DNA of 64,000 nt from Streptomyces lomondensis. GTDB lineage: Bacteria > Actinomycetota > Actinomycetes > Streptomycetales > Streptomycetaceae. Under the pieces are notes generated by a model. It was given only the letters and a program-made list of their open reading frames with translations. It did no database searches and was not told where the DNA came from. Positions 25,164 to 34,284 of this stretch are shown in pieces (the stretch's first letter is position 1; every line of letters starts with the position of its first letter). The stretch covers positions 806,001 to 870,000 of the forward strand of contig NZ_BMWC01000001.1 in the NCBI RefSeq assembly GCF_014651035.1. The letters run 5' to 3'. Position numbers and translations under genes: made by a program.

Positions 25164-25979
25164 ATGACCGGCGAACCGAACCCGCTGGGCGATTACGTGC
25201 GCGCCCGCCGTGAGCTCGTCACCCCCGAACAGGTCGGTATCCCGGCGTCCGGGGTCAGGCGCGTACCGGGCCTGCGCCGGGAGGAGGTCGCGATGCTCGC
25301 CGGCATCAGCGCCGACTACTACCTGCGCCTGGAGCAGGGCCGCGACCGCAACCCCTCCGCGCAGGTCCTGGAGTCCCTCGCCCGCGCGCTGCGGCTCGAC
25401 GACGCCGCGACGGCACACCTCCTGCGCCTCGGCGCCGGCCCACCCCGCCGGGGCGGGTCCCGGCCCCGGCGGGAGGCCGTGCCCGAGGGCATCGCCCAGC
25501 TCGTCGCCACGCTCCCGCTGCCGGCGGTCGTCGAGGGCCGCTACTTCGACGTACTGGCCGCCAACGCCCTGGCGACCGCGCTGTCACCGCGCCTCGCGCC
25601 GGGGGCCAACCGCCTGCGGGACGTGTTCCTCGACCCCACCGAGCAGGCCCTCCACCCGGACTGGGAGAACGCCACCGAGGGCATGGTCGCCGCCTTCCGC
25701 CAGTCCGCCGGCACCGACACGGCCGACCCCCGGTTCACCGAACTCGTCGCCGAACTCTCCCTCGCCAGCCCGCGCTTCCGCCGACTCTGGGCCCGCCACG
25801 ACGTGGTGGCGTGCGAAGGCACGGCCAAGCACATCGACCACCCCCAGCTAGGCCGCCTACGCCTGAACCGCGAACGGCTAGGCATCGCCGGCACGACAGG
25901 CCAGACACTCGCCATCTACCACCCGGACCCCACCACCGAAAACGCGGACAAGCTGGCACTCCTGGCCGAGTGCGCCTAG
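25164..25979 (+). CDS. Helix-turn-helix regulator with MmyB-like ligand domain
   Basis: A 271-residue regulator. N-terminal XRE HTH (about residues 8-80) with VRRVPGLRREEVAMLAGIS and YYLRLEQGRDRNPS, the signature of the MmyB/ClgR-like group. The C-terminal MmyB domain (about 105-260) is thought to bind a fatty acid or other small ligand in relatives. TACAGT lies ten bases before the ATG, giving a likely leaderless or near-leaderless mRNA. Its divergent neighbour, an alpha/beta hydrolase, is the obvious target, a common pairing in streptomycetes. Confidence 0.9.
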   Translation: MTGEPNPLGDYVRARRELVTPEQVGIPASGVRRVPGLRREEVAMLAGISADYYLRLEQGRDRNPSAQVLESLARALRLDDAATAHLLRLGAGPPRRGGSRPRREAVPEGIAQLVATLPLPAVVEGRYFDVLAANALATALSPRLAPGANRLRDVFLDPTEQALHPDWENATEGMVAAFRQSAGTDTADPRFTELVAELSLASPRFRRLWARHDVVACEGTAKHIDHPQLGRLRLNRERLGIAGTTGQTLAIYHPDPTTENADKLALLAECA

Positions 25980-26055
25980 CTGCGGGAAATCGTGCCGCTA
26001 AGGGCGGCACCCGTCCCAAAGAAGCGGCACCTCGTAGCGCCGAGTTGCGCACCCA
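25978..26055 (+). repeat. Intergenic repeat family B, copy 1
   Basis: Pattern GCTGCGGG-N4-CGTGCCGCT-N4-GCGGCAC, then a second GCGGCAC. It lies between convergent regulator genes. The second copy is at 54817. Confidence 0.7.
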
Positions 26056-26097
26056 CCCGGCCCCACCTCGAACGCCGAGCATCCAAAAACGCCCCCA

Positions 26098-26550
26098 CTA
26101 CCCCGCCAACATCCCCCGCAACGCATCCCGCAACGCCACCCGCTCCCCCTCGGAGAGCCCGGCAAGCGGCTCCCGCGCAAACCGCAGCGACTCCCGCAGG
26201 CTCCGCGCCATCCGCCGCCCGTCCGCCGTCGCCGCAGCCACCTTCACCCTCCGGTCCGTGGGATCCGGCCGCCGCTCCACCAGCCCTCGCGCCTCCAGCC
26301 GGTCCACGATCCCCGTGACGTTCGACGGCTCGCACTTCAACCGCTGCGCAAGCCTCCGCATCGGCAGCGGCTCCAGGCACAGCAGGCTCAGCAGCCGCGC
26401 CTGCGCCCCCGTGAGGGCGTGTTCCGCCGCCGCCTCCTCGTAGTCCTGGTGGAACCGCGCCACCACCTCCCCGATGAGCTCGACGACCTCGAGGGTCAGC
26501 GGATCGGGGCGGTTGGCGGTGGTCCGGGGGGTCGGTGTGGTGGAGGCCAT
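26098..26550 (-). CDS. MarR-family transcriptional regulator
   Basis: A 150-residue winged-helix regulator. Recognition region RRLAQRLKCEPSNVTGIVDRLEARGLVERR and the wing DPTDRRVKVAAATADGR are textbook MarR. It is divergent from an NADP-dependent oxidoreductase. Two perfect palindromes built from CTGAAA/TTTCAG lie between the genes, so autoregulation and control of the oxidoreductase by an electrophile or phenolic ligand are likely. Confidence 0.92.
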   Translation of the reverse strand: MASTTPTPRTTANRPDPLTLEVVELIGEVVARFHQDYEEAAAEHALTGAQARLLSLLCLEPLPMRRLAQRLKCEPSNVTGIVDRLEARGLVERRPDPTDRRVKVAAATADGRRMARSLRESLRFAREPLAGLSEGERVALRDALRGMLAG

Positions 26551-26579
26551 GCGATCGAGGGTACCCGGTTATTTGACAA

Positions 26580-26620
26580 CCTGAAATTTTCAGGAGCATG
26601 GTTGTTTCAGGTACTGAAAC
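26580..26620. promoter_or_regulatory. Two MarR operators
   Basis: CCTGAAATTTTCAGG (26580-26594) and GTTTCAGGTACTGAAAC (26604-26620) are perfect palindromes sharing the CTGAAA half site. They lie between the divergent MarR and oxidoreductase genes. Confidence 0.75.
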
Positions 26621-26652
26621 ATTCGCTCGAACCACGTGAGGACAGGCGCACC

Positions 26653-27675
26653 ATGACCGACACCCCCACCCTCCCCGCCGTCAGCCGCGAATGGCACCTG
26701 CTCAGCCGCCCGGTGGGCTGGCCGAAGCCCGAGGACTTCGCCCTGGTCGAGGCGGAGGTGCGGCAGCCCGGTGAGGGGCAGGTCCTCGTCCGGAACAAGT
26801 ACCTCTCCGTGGACCCGTACATGCGCGGCCGGATGAGCGCCGCGAAGTCCTACGTCGCCCCGTTCGAGCTGGGCAAGGTCATGCAGGGCGGTGCCGTCGG
26901 CGAGGTCGTGGCCTCCGACGCGGAGGGGTTGTCCGTCGGGGACCACGTGCTGCACTTCTCCGGGTGGCGCGAGTACGCCGTCGTCAGCGGCAAGAACGCC
27001 GTGAAGGTGGACCCGGACGCCGCTCCGCTGTCGACCTACCTCGGTGTCCTGGGCATGACCGGCCTCACCGCCTACGCGGGGCTGCTGCGCACCGCCGCCT
27101 TCAAGGAGGGCGACGCCGTCTTCGTCTCCGGTGCCGCCGGGGCCGTGGGCGGCCAGGTCGGGCAGATCGCCAGGCTGAAGGGGGCCTCGCGGGTCATCGG
27201 GTCCGCCGGGTCGGCGGAGAAGGTGAAGCTCCTCGTGGAGGAGTACGGCTTCGACGCCGCCTTCAACTACAAGGACGGGCCGGTGAGCGAGCAGCTGCGC
27301 GCCGCCGCCCCCGACGGGATCGACGTCTACTTCGACAACGTCGGCGGTGATCACCTGGAGGCCGCCATCGGGTCCCTCAACGAGGGCGGCCGGATCGCCG
27401 TCTGCGGGATGATCTCGGTCTACAACAACACCGAGCCCGCCCCGGGCCCGAAGAACCTCGCCCGCCTCATCCAGACCCGCGGCCGCATAGAAGGCTTCCT
27501 GGTCGGGGACCACTACGACCTCCAGTCGCAGTTCGTGCGGGAGGTCGCCCCCTGGGTCGCCTCCGGGGAGCTGAAGTACCGGGAGACCGTCGTCGAGGGC
27601 ATCGAGAACAACCTGGAGGCGTTCCTTGGTGTTCTGCGTGGCGACAACACCGGGAAGATGATCGTCAAGCTCTGA
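26653..27675 (+). CDS. NADP-dependent alkenal/one oxidoreductase (MDR family)
   Basis: A 340-residue zinc-free medium-chain reductase of the leukotriene B4 dehydrogenase/curcumin reductase (CurA) type, reducing alpha,beta-unsaturated ketones or aldehydes. N-terminal VDPYMRGRMS, nucleotide motif VSGAAGAVGGQVGQIARLKG (near residue 158), YFDNVGGDHLEAA, and the C-terminal GDNTGKMIVKL are characteristic. The ATG follows GAGGAC. It is divergent from the MarR regulator, and two MarR operators overlap its promoter region. Confidence 0.92.
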   Translation: MTDTPTLPAVSREWHLLSRPVGWPKPEDFALVEAEVRQPGEGQVLVRNKYLSVDPYMRGRMSAAKSYVAPFELGKVMQGGAVGEVVASDAEGLSVGDHVLHFSGWREYAVVSGKNAVKVDPDAAPLSTYLGVLGMTGLTAYAGLLRTAAFKEGDAVFVSGAAGAVGGQVGQIARLKGASRVIGSAGSAEKVKLLVEEYGFDAAFNYKDGPVSEQLRAAAPDGIDVYFDNVGGDHLEAAIGSLNEGGRIAVCGMISVYNNTEPAPGPKNLARLIQTRGRIEGFLVGDHYDLQSQFVREVAPWVASGELKYRETVVEGIENNLEAFLGVLRGDNTGKMIVKL

Positions 27676-27781
27676 CGGCCCCCGCCGCCCTTTGCTGGCA
27701 TTCCGGCATGCGGTAGTTTCTTTCCGAATCCGTCCCGGCCCGGGCGCGAGCCGCGGCGGACGACCGAAGGAACACAACCGC

Positions 27782-28201
27782 ATGCCGATCCAGCAGTCCG
27801 ACGTCCTGTACACCGCCGTCGCCACCGCCGAGGGTGGGCGCGACGGGCGGGTGGCCACCGATGACGGCCGGCTCGACGTCGTCGTCAATCCGCCCCAGGC
27901 GATGGGCGGGAGCGGCGCCGGCACCAACCCCGAGCAGCTGTTCGCCGCCGGGTACAGCGCCTGCTTCCAGGGGGCTCTCGGTGTCGTCGCCCGTCAGGAG
28001 GGTGCCGATCTCACCGGTTCGACCGTGACCGCGAAGGTCGGCCTCGGGAAGAACGGTGACGGGTTCGGGATCATCGTCGAGATCTCGGCCGACATCCCCA
28101 AGGTCGACCGGGGCACCGCGCGGTCGCTGATCGAGAAGGCCCACGAGGTGTGCCCGTACTCGAAGGCGACTCGCGGGAACATCACCGTGACGCTCGTCTG
28201 A
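27782..28201 (+). CDS. Organic hydroperoxide resistance protein (Ohr/OsmC family)
   Basis: A 139-residue thiol peroxidase that reduces organic hydroperoxides. The two redox cysteines lie in YSACFQGAL (near residue 60) and EVCPYSKAT (near 124). NPEQLFAAG supports the active site. The ATG follows AAGGAA. A promoter-like TTGCTG and TAGTTT pair with 16-base spacing, overlapping a near-palindromic GCATTCCGGCATGC, is centred near 27700. No OhrR gene adjoins it. Confidence 0.94.
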   Translation: MPIQQSDVLYTAVATAEGGRDGRVATDDGRLDVVVNPPQAMGGSGAGTNPEQLFAAGYSACFQGALGVVARQEGADLTGSTVTAKVGLGKNGDGFGIIVEISADIPKVDRGTARSLIEKAHEVCPYSKATRGNITVTLV

Positions 28202-28218
28202 CGACAGTCGTTGCCTAC

Positions 28219-28257
28219 GCGGAGGCCGCATCCTTGGACGTGGGGTGCGGCCTCCGC
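28219..28257. terminator. Bidirectional terminator
   Basis: Twelve-base inverted repeat GCGGAGGCCGCA / TGCGGCCTCCGC between the convergent ohr and serine hydrolase genes. Confidence 0.75.
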
Positions 28258-28269
28258 CCGCGCCCGGGC

Positions 28270-29415
28270 TCAGCGGGCGAGCGCCGCCCGGTGGATCGCC
28301 CGCGCCAGGCGGTTGTTCTCCGGGGCGGCCCCGCCGGGGAAGGCGAACCGGCGGCGCGTGTAGCCGTACGCGAGGCCGCTCCACGGGTCCGCGAAGGCCT
28401 GGGAGCCGCTCGCGCCGCTGTGCCCGATCGTCCCGGCGCCGAGGAACGGGTGCCACGTGTCGGCCGTGGTCTGGAAGCCGAGCCCGAACGACTTGTGGGC
28501 CCGGGCCACCAGGTCGTAGCCGGCCGAGTGGAACTGGCCGAACTCCGCCACGGTGTCCGGCTTCAGCAGTGGCGCCTGCTCGCCCACCTCGCTGATCGCC
28601 GCCGCGTACATCCCCGCCAGGCCCCGCGCCGACGCCACTCCGCCCACGGACGCCGGGCCCTTCGCGCGCACCAGCGGCGTGTTGGGGAGCGAGGCCAGGT
28701 CGGTCGGATCGGGCGCGTGGCGGTTGAACGCGATCGAGCCGAGCGCGTGCGGGCCCGTGGGCGCGGCGTCGAGGAGGGCCTGCTGGTCGGGGGTCGGGGC
28801 CATCGGCTGGGTGGTGCGGAAGCGGGGCTCCTGGGGCGCGGGCAGGCCGAGGAAGAAGTCCAGGCCGTACGGGGCCCTGACCCGCTCCTGGTAGACCTCC
28901 TGGAGCGTGCGGCCCGTGGCGCGGCGGACGACCTCGCCGGCCAGGGCGCCGCCGACCAGCGCGTGGTAGCCGAAGGCCGTGCCGGGGCGCCAGAACGGCC
29001 GCTGGTCGGCGAGGCGTTCGGCGAGCTGGCGGTCGTCGGCCAGCTCCGCGAGGGTGAAGCCGCTGTCCGTGCCGACCACGCCGGCCCGGTGCGCGAGCAG
29101 GTCGCGCAGCGTCAGGCCGCCCTTGCCCTCGGCCGCGAACTCCGGCCAGTAGTACGTCACCTTGCGGTCCAGTTCGAGCGTGCCGTCCTGGACGAGGAGG
29201 GCGACGACCAGGGAGGCGGCGCCCTTGGTGGACGAGAACACGGCGTAGAGGGCGTCCGCGTCGGTCCCCGCCCACAGGTCGACGACCTTGCGGCCGTGCA
29301 CGTAGGCGCACAGCTGGCCCTCGTAGTCGGGGCGCTCCCCGGCCACGAACGCGGCGAACTCCTCGCGCACCCCCTCGAAGCCGTCGGCTACGGTGCCGTG
29401 GATCTCCTGCGTCAT
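28270..29415 (-). CDS. Serine hydrolase, class C beta-lactamase/esterase family
   Basis: A 381-residue cytoplasmic enzyme with the penicillin-binding fold. Nucleophile and base in FSSTKG (SxxK, near residue 62), FGYHALVGG (Tyr motif, near 150) and GHSGASG (third motif, near 335). Such proteins are mostly esterases or D-amino-acid peptidases, not true beta-lactamases; no signal peptide is present. Its ATG overlaps the stop of the upstream M14 peptidase gene (ATGA), so the two are translationally coupled. Confidence 0.88.
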   Translation of the reverse strand: MTQEIHGTVADGFEGVREEFAAFVAGERPDYEGQLCAYVHGRKVVDLWAGTDADALYAVFSSTKGAASLVVALLVQDGTLELDRKVTYYWPEFAAEGKGGLTLRDLLAHRAGVVGTDSGFTLAELADDRQLAERLADQRPFWRPGTAFGYHALVGGALAGEVVRRATGRTLQEVYQERVRAPYGLDFFLGLPAPQEPRFRTTQPMAPTPDQQALLDAAPTGPHALGSIAFNRHAPDPTDLASLPNTPLVRAKGPASVGGVASARGLAGMYAAAISEVGEQAPLLKPDTVAEFGQFHSAGYDLVARAHKSFGLGFQTTADTWHPFLGAGTIGHSGASGSQAFADPWSGLAYGYTRRRFAFPGGAAPENNRLARAIHRAALAR

Positions 29416-31979
29416 CCGCTCTCCTCAACTGAACCGCTGTGTGCCACTGTGAACAATGCCCGTGCCACCTGCGGGAATTCCCCCTTCGGATGGTCCCGGA
29501 AGAGGGGCTCGGTGCCGAACAGGACCGTGTGCCCGCCGCTGACCACCGAGGCCTGCCCCGCGGCCCCGGCAGGGCCGCCCGTGCCGTCCCGCAGCGGACG
29601 CCAGTGCCCGGAGACCAGCGGGTTCCCGGTCGCGTACGACTGCTCCACGCGCACGCCGGGGCCGAGGCCGGTGAACCAGAGCGGGGCGTAGACGAAGCCG
29701 TGGGGCGGTGCGTCGCGGGTGATGCCGCCCGAGTTCGCCACGCGGACGACGCCGTTGGCGGCTTCGTTGCCCTCGACCGGCGTGACGGCCAGCAGGCCCG
29801 CAGCCGTGTTGAGGGCCGCTCCCGTCGCGCCCCGGCCGACCAGGCCGTGGTCGTCGAGGAAGGCGTCCAGGGCCGTGCGGGCGGGGGCCGTCAGGGCGGC
29901 GTGGTCCAGGCCGGCGGAGACGAACAGCACGTCCGTGCCGGACCAGTCGAAGCCCGCGTTCAGGACCGCCGTCGAGACCGGGGTGACGTCGAAGCCCATC
30001 TCCCGCAGGGCGAACAGCTCACCCGGCGTGACGGCGGCGGCGACGCGGAGGCGGCGCAGGGGCGTGGTGCCGGTCAGGCGCGTGGCCGTGAAGGCGACGT
30101 CGTGGGTGCGGGCGGCGGCGAGCGCCGCGCGGCGGGCCGACGCCGGGACGATCGCGCTGCCGTCCGATGCCTGGCGCACGCGGACCCCGTCCCGGAGAAG
30201 GGAGTTGAGGGCCGCGACCTCGCGCGGGTCGGTCAGGCGCAGCCGGAGGTCGCCCCGCGCGGGCACCTGGGCGACCGGTACGGCCTCGGTGACCGGGCGC
30301 AGGGGCGCGCCCCGCAGGCTCCCCGACGGCACCCGCTCGACCGTGGCGTCCCACAGGCGACTCAGGCTCCAGCCGGAGATGTCGTACATCTCCGAGACCC
30401 GGTCACTGATGTCCCGGCCGTCGGCCAGCAGCACGTTCGCCATGCCGCGCTTGGGCTGGTGCAGGTCGACGACGTAGGAGCCCTCGGGATACGTCCGCCC
30501 GGCGAGGCGGAAGGGGCGGGTGGCACGGGTGACGCGGACGTCGTTGGCGAGCAGGTGGTCGACCAGGCGCGCGGCGGCCGGCGCCGAGCGCTGGGTGCGC
30601 GAGGTGCCCGGCGGGATGACGTAGGCGCGCGGGAAGGTGGTCGTGTAGACGTCCTCCGGGCCGATGCCGGGCACGCCGGGGACCGTCTCCGGCGACACCG
30701 GCACCTGCGGGGCGCCGGCCGCGCCGCGGCGGAAGACCTCGATCTGGTCGGTGATGAGGTCGGTGCGGTGCTCGCGGACGTGGTTCAGGGTCGCGCGGAT
30801 CGCCGCGCCCGCCACGGCCGTGTTGACCGCCGCGCGGCGGCGCAGCTCCGGGACGGGCAGTTCGTCGTACTCCTCGTTGTTCACCGCCAGCGGGATCTCC
30901 ACCGTGTGGGCGGCCACCGTGCCGTGGAAGGCCGCGTACTGCGGGGTGAAGATCGGCGGCCAGTCGTCCCAGCCCTCCTCCTGGTCGCGGAACGGGATCT
31001 GGGCCGGTTCCACGCCGTCCTTGGCGGGCGTGTAGCCGAGGGCGTTGACGGCGGACTCCATGCCGAGGGCGTTGGCATAGGTGTGCTTCAGGAAGAGGTC
31101 GTACTCGTAGTTCTCGCCGTGCGGGGGAGTGGTGGGCTCGATGAGGGTGCCGTTGACGTAGCCGTGCAGGTCGAGCAGGACGGCCGGCTGCTTGTCGAGC
31201 TCGATCCGCCGCATGACACGTGTCTCGGGCTGGGAAGCGGTGACGAAGTCCCGGTTCAGATCGAAGCCGTTGGCGTTGGCCCGGGTGCCCGCGATACGGC
31301 CGTCCGGGTTGGCCGTGACGTTGAAGTACAGGCGGCTGTGCGCGAGGAGGTCCCTGGTCTTGGAGTCCTGGGCGGTCGCGAGCCGCTCGACGATCCTCAG
31401 GGCGGCGTCCGTGCCCTCCCACTCGTTGCCGTGGATGTTGCTGTTGACGAAGACCGGGGTCTTGTAAGCGCGCTTGATCTCAGGGGACTTGGCGGCCGTC
31501 GCAGGCGCGTTCTCGATCAGGTCCCGCATCCGCTCCTGGGCGCGGGCCTGGCGGGTGGTCTCCGGGGCGGTGACGGTGACGAGGTAGAGGCGCCGGCCGC
31601 CGGCCGAGCGGCCCGTCACCTCCACGCTCACCCGGTCGCCGAGGCGCTGGAGCGCGTTCAGCTTCGGGGCGATCGCGTGGTACGGGGTGAGGCCCAGCTT
31701 CAGGGACTTGTCGCCGGGGTTCACCGGGTCGGGGGAGAGGGTCTGGCGCCGGGGGTAACCGCGGGTCGCGCTGCCGGAGGAGACCTCCGCGGTCAGAGCC
31801 CGTTCGGCCGTGCTCTCGGGTGTCCGGGCCGCGTGGTCGTCGACGGCGGCCCCCTCGCGGGTGACGGGCTTCGGGTCCGCGCCGGCGGTGCCGGGGGCCA
31901 GCAGGAGTGAACCCGCCGTGGCGAGGGTGAGGGTGACGATCAGCGCGGGTCTCGCAGGAACGGTTCTCGTGGTGCGCAC
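29412..31979 (-). CDS. Secreted M14-family zinc carboxypeptidase
   Basis: An 855-residue secreted metallopeptidase. GTG at 31979 has GGAGGAGG six bases upstream. Signal peptide to about residue 33 (PGTAGADP). The M14 domain (about 90-400) has the zinc motif NIHGNEWEGTD, the third ligand in LLDLHGYVNG and a probable catalytic Glu in HTVEIPLAVNNEE. A long C-terminal region (about 480-855) has repeated beta-rich segments and ends in LFTVAHSG. It likely trims peptides outside the cell. Coupled to the following serine hydrolase gene. Confidence 0.88.
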   Translation of the reverse strand: MRTTRTVPARPALIVTLTLATAGSLLLAPGTAGADPKPVTREGAAVDDHAARTPESTAERALTAEVSSGSATRGYPRRQTLSPDPVNPGDKSLKLGLTPYHAIAPKLNALQRLGDRVSVEVTGRSAGGRRLYLVTVTAPETTRQARAQERMRDLIENAPATAAKSPEIKRAYKTPVFVNSNIHGNEWEGTDAALRIVERLATAQDSKTRDLLAHSRLYFNVTANPDGRIAGTRANANGFDLNRDFVTASQPETRVMRRIELDKQPAVLLDLHGYVNGTLIEPTTPPHGENYEYDLFLKHTYANALGMESAVNALGYTPAKDGVEPAQIPFRDQEEGWDDWPPIFTPQYAAFHGTVAAHTVEIPLAVNNEEYDELPVPELRRRAAVNTAVAGAAIRATLNHVREHRTDLITDQIEVFRRGAAGAPQVPVSPETVPGVPGIGPEDVYTTTFPRAYVIPPGTSRTQRSAPAAARLVDHLLANDVRVTRATRPFRLAGRTYPEGSYVVDLHQPKRGMANVLLADGRDISDRVSEMYDISGWSLSRLWDATVERVPSGSLRGAPLRPVTEAVPVAQVPARGDLRLRLTDPREVAALNSLLRDGVRVRQASDGSAIVPASARRAALAAARTHDVAFTATRLTGTTPLRRLRVAAAVTPGELFALREMGFDVTPVSTAVLNAGFDWSGTDVLFVSAGLDHAALTAPARTALDAFLDDHGLVGRGATGAALNTAAGLLAVTPVEGNEAANGVVRVANSGGITRDAPPHGFVYAPLWFTGLGPGVRVEQSYATGNPLVSGHWRPLRDGTGGPAGAAGQASVVSGGHTVLFGTEPLFRDHPKGEFPQVARALFTVAHSGSVEESG

Positions 31980-32177
31980 GCAGTACCTCCTCCGGGGCTT
32001 CCTGAGATCGGTACGGCGAGGTGTACCGGTTCGACTCAACGGCAACAAGGGCGCGTTGGTGTCACCGGTGACCCGGATGGCTCCACGGAGCGCGCCTCAC
32101 CTGACCCGGGCGGCCTGTGACAGCGGTGTGACCGGAGCGCGTCAAGAGCGCGACACCGGCCCCGATAGGGTCGTCCC

Positions 32178-33005
32178 ATGCGCGATCTCGGGGTGGGTTT
32201 CCGGTACCTGCTGAAAGGCCAGCGATGGGTGGCCCGGCACGGCAGGAGTTACGGCTTCGGGCTGCTCCCGGGCCTGATCACCCTCGTCCTGTACGCGGCG
32301 GCGCTCGTCGCGCTGGCGCTGTGGGGCGAGGACGCCGTGGCCTGGGCGACGCCGTTCGCCGACGACTGGTCGAGCCCGTGGCTCGGCCTCTTCCGCGGCT
32401 TCCTGACCGCCGTGCTGTTCGCCCTCGGCCTGCTCCTGTCCGTCGTGACGTTCACCGCGGTGACGCTGCTGGTCGGGCAGCCCTTCTACGAGAACCTCTC
32501 CGAGAAGGTCGACCGGGACGTGTCCCCGGACGGGCACGCGCCCGAGTCGGGGCTGCCGCTCTGGCGCGAACTGTGGATCTCCGCCCGCGACAGCCTCCGG
32601 ATCGTCCTGCGGGCCGCCCTGTGGGGCGTGCTGCTGTTCGCGTGCGGATTCATCCCGGTCGTCGGCCAGACGGCCGTACCGGTGGTCGGGTTCTTCGTCA
32701 CCGGGTTCTTCCTCACCGAGGAACTGACCTCCGTCGCCCTCCAGCGCCGCGGCGTCGAACTGCGCACCCGGCTCGGCCTGCTCCGCTCCCGCAAGACCCT
32801 GGTCTGGGGCTTCGGCACGCCGCTGGCCGTATCCTTCCTGGTGCCGTTCGTCGCGGTGTTCCTGATGCCGGGCGCGGTCGCGGGCGCCACCCTCATGGCG
32901 CGGGAACTCCTGGGCGAGGAGATCCGGGACGGCGGCGAGGAGGGCGACGGGGCCGTCACGACTCTTCCGAAGCCACCCTCAGGATCGTCCTCACCTGGGC
33001 GATGA
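32178..33005 (+). CDS. EI24 domain membrane protein
   Basis: A 275-residue integral membrane protein of the EI24/CysZ-like family. About four to five helices: LLPGLITLVLYAAALVALAL (near 33), FLTAVLFALGLLLSVVTFTA (near 78), WGVLLFACGFIPVVGQTAVP (near 150) and FLVPFVAVFLMPGAVAGATL (near 220). QPFYENLSEKVD and RTRLGLLRSRK are family features. The last 50 bases overlap the 3' end of the convergent next gene, so the acidic, Pro/Ser-rich tail is not conserved. Function in actinomycetes unknown. Confidence 0.88.
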   Translation: MRDLGVGFRYLLKGQRWVARHGRSYGFGLLPGLITLVLYAAALVALALWGEDAVAWATPFADDWSSPWLGLFRGFLTAVLFALGLLLSVVTFTAVTLLVGQPFYENLSEKVDRDVSPDGHAPESGLPLWRELWISARDSLRIVLRAALWGVLLFACGFIPVVGQTAVPVVGFFVTGFFLTEELTSVALQRRGVELRTRLGLLRSRKTLVWGFGTPLAVSFLVPFVAVFLMPGAVAGATLMARELLGEEIRDGGEEGDGAVTTLPKPPSGSSSPGR

Positions 33006-34275
33006 TGTCCAGCCGGTTCCGCACGAACTCCGGGTCGGTGACCTCGGTGGTGTTCCCGGCGCCGAACTGGAGCACCGGCGTGTGCACATGGCCCCCCGGC
33101 AGGACGTCGTGCAGCCCGAGCCGGTCGCGCAGCAGCGTGGCCCGGTAGGCGATCTCGTTGGAGAGGTAGTCCCCGCCGCCCCCCTGGCGGGCGGTGGAAC
33201 CGGGCGTCGGGCCGTCCGGGCGTACGACGGGCTCGGTGCCGCCCGCCGGGATCTCCGTGACGCTCGTGTTGTCGTACACCGGGAAACGGCCGGTGTCCGC
33301 GGCGACGATCGCCCGGTACGGCAGCGTGGTGGTCGTCCACTGGGGCTGTGAGGCCGGGTCCGTGACGGGGATCGTCTCCGTGCGGCCGATGTTGTCGTTG
33401 TCCCCGAAGCCGCCGCGCCAGGCCCCGTTGGTCCGCTCGATGTCGAACCGCCCGACCCGGCCCTGGCTCACGGTCGTGAACAGGTCGACCTTCTTGAGGT
33501 GGGGCCGCAGCGCCCGCTCCACCGTCCCTTCCGTGAAGTCCCGCCAGCGCACCGGGAACACGGCCGTCTCGATCCGGGCCGGGCCGTCCGCCGTCTCGAT
33601 GACCGTGCCGTCGAGGGCGAGCGCGGTGGCGCCGGACGGGTTGGAGATGCGGATGTCCCGGTCCAGGGTGAAGGGGTCGAAGCCGGTGAGCAGGATCCGC
33701 TTCAGGCCCTTGCCGTGCGGGTAGCCGATGGCCGTCTGGCCGCGCGAGGTGCGCTCCAGCTCGTCCAGCAGCGCGGCCCGCTGCCGGTCCGTCAGGCCGA
33801 ACTCCGGCTCCCAGGTGCGCACTTCCCGCGTCATGCCGAGCCGCGCCCAGTACAGCGGCCGGTCGTCGTCCCGGCTCAGGTCGCCGCCCGAGGGCCCGCG
33901 CCCCTGCGCCCGGTCCACGGCCCGCTGCCACAGCCGCGACCCCTCGCGGGTGACGGCCCGGCGGGCGTCCCCGTAGGAGCGGGCCGCGTCGAGCGCCCGG
34001 GCCAGCCGCGGGGCCACCGTGTCGAAGCCGGAGCGGCGCAGGATCTCCTGCGGGACGGCCCGGTCGAGCCGCCGCTCCTCGACGGTGGGGGAGGGGGCCG
34101 CCTCGGCGGCACTCGCGGCCGGGGGAGCGGTGAGGCCGGTCAGCAGGGCGAGGCCGAGGACGCCGAGGCGAACGCGTATGAGTTCAAGGAGGTTGGGCCT
34201 TCCGTCGCGGTGGGCGGTGCGGTGGCGTGGTGCCGGACGGCGGCAGTATCGCGTGGCGGGTGGGGGCCACGCCAT
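32956..34275 (-). CDS. Secreted pyroglutamyl-peptidase I-like protein with Cys replaced by Ser
   Basis: A 439-residue protein. A hydrophobic leader (LGVLGLALLTGLTA, cleaved near ASAAEA) is preceded by an unusually long Arg-rich stretch, so the true start may differ; no good ribosome binding site was found. Residues about 185-430 have the peptidase C15 fold: LLTGFDPF, NPSG and GGHVHTPVL. The catalytic Cys of C15 (usually YxCN) is Ser here (DYLSNEIAY, codon TCC). It may be inactive as a pyroglutamyl peptidase, or a serine variant. Its 3' end overlaps the EI24 gene by 50 bases. Confidence 0.8.
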   Translation of the reverse strand: MAWPPPATRYCRRPAPRHRTAHRDGRPNLLELIRVRLGVLGLALLTGLTAPPAASAAEAAPSPTVEERRLDRAVPQEILRRSGFDTVAPRLARALDAARSYGDARRAVTREGSRLWQRAVDRAQGRGPSGGDLSRDDDRPLYWARLGMTREVRTWEPEFGLTDRQRAALLDELERTSRGQTAIGYPHGKGLKRILLTGFDPFTLDRDIRISNPSGATALALDGTVIETADGPARIETAVFPVRWRDFTEGTVERALRPHLKKVDLFTTVSQGRVGRFDIERTNGAWRGGFGDNDNIGRTETIPVTDPASQPQWTTTTLPYRAIVAADTGRFPVYDNTSVTEIPAGGTEPVVRPDGPTPGSTARQGGGGDYLSNEIAYRATLLRDRLGLHDVLPGGHVHTPVLQFGAGNTTEVTDPEFVRNRLDIIAQVRTILRVASEES

Positions 34276-34284
34276 GGGCGGGGC

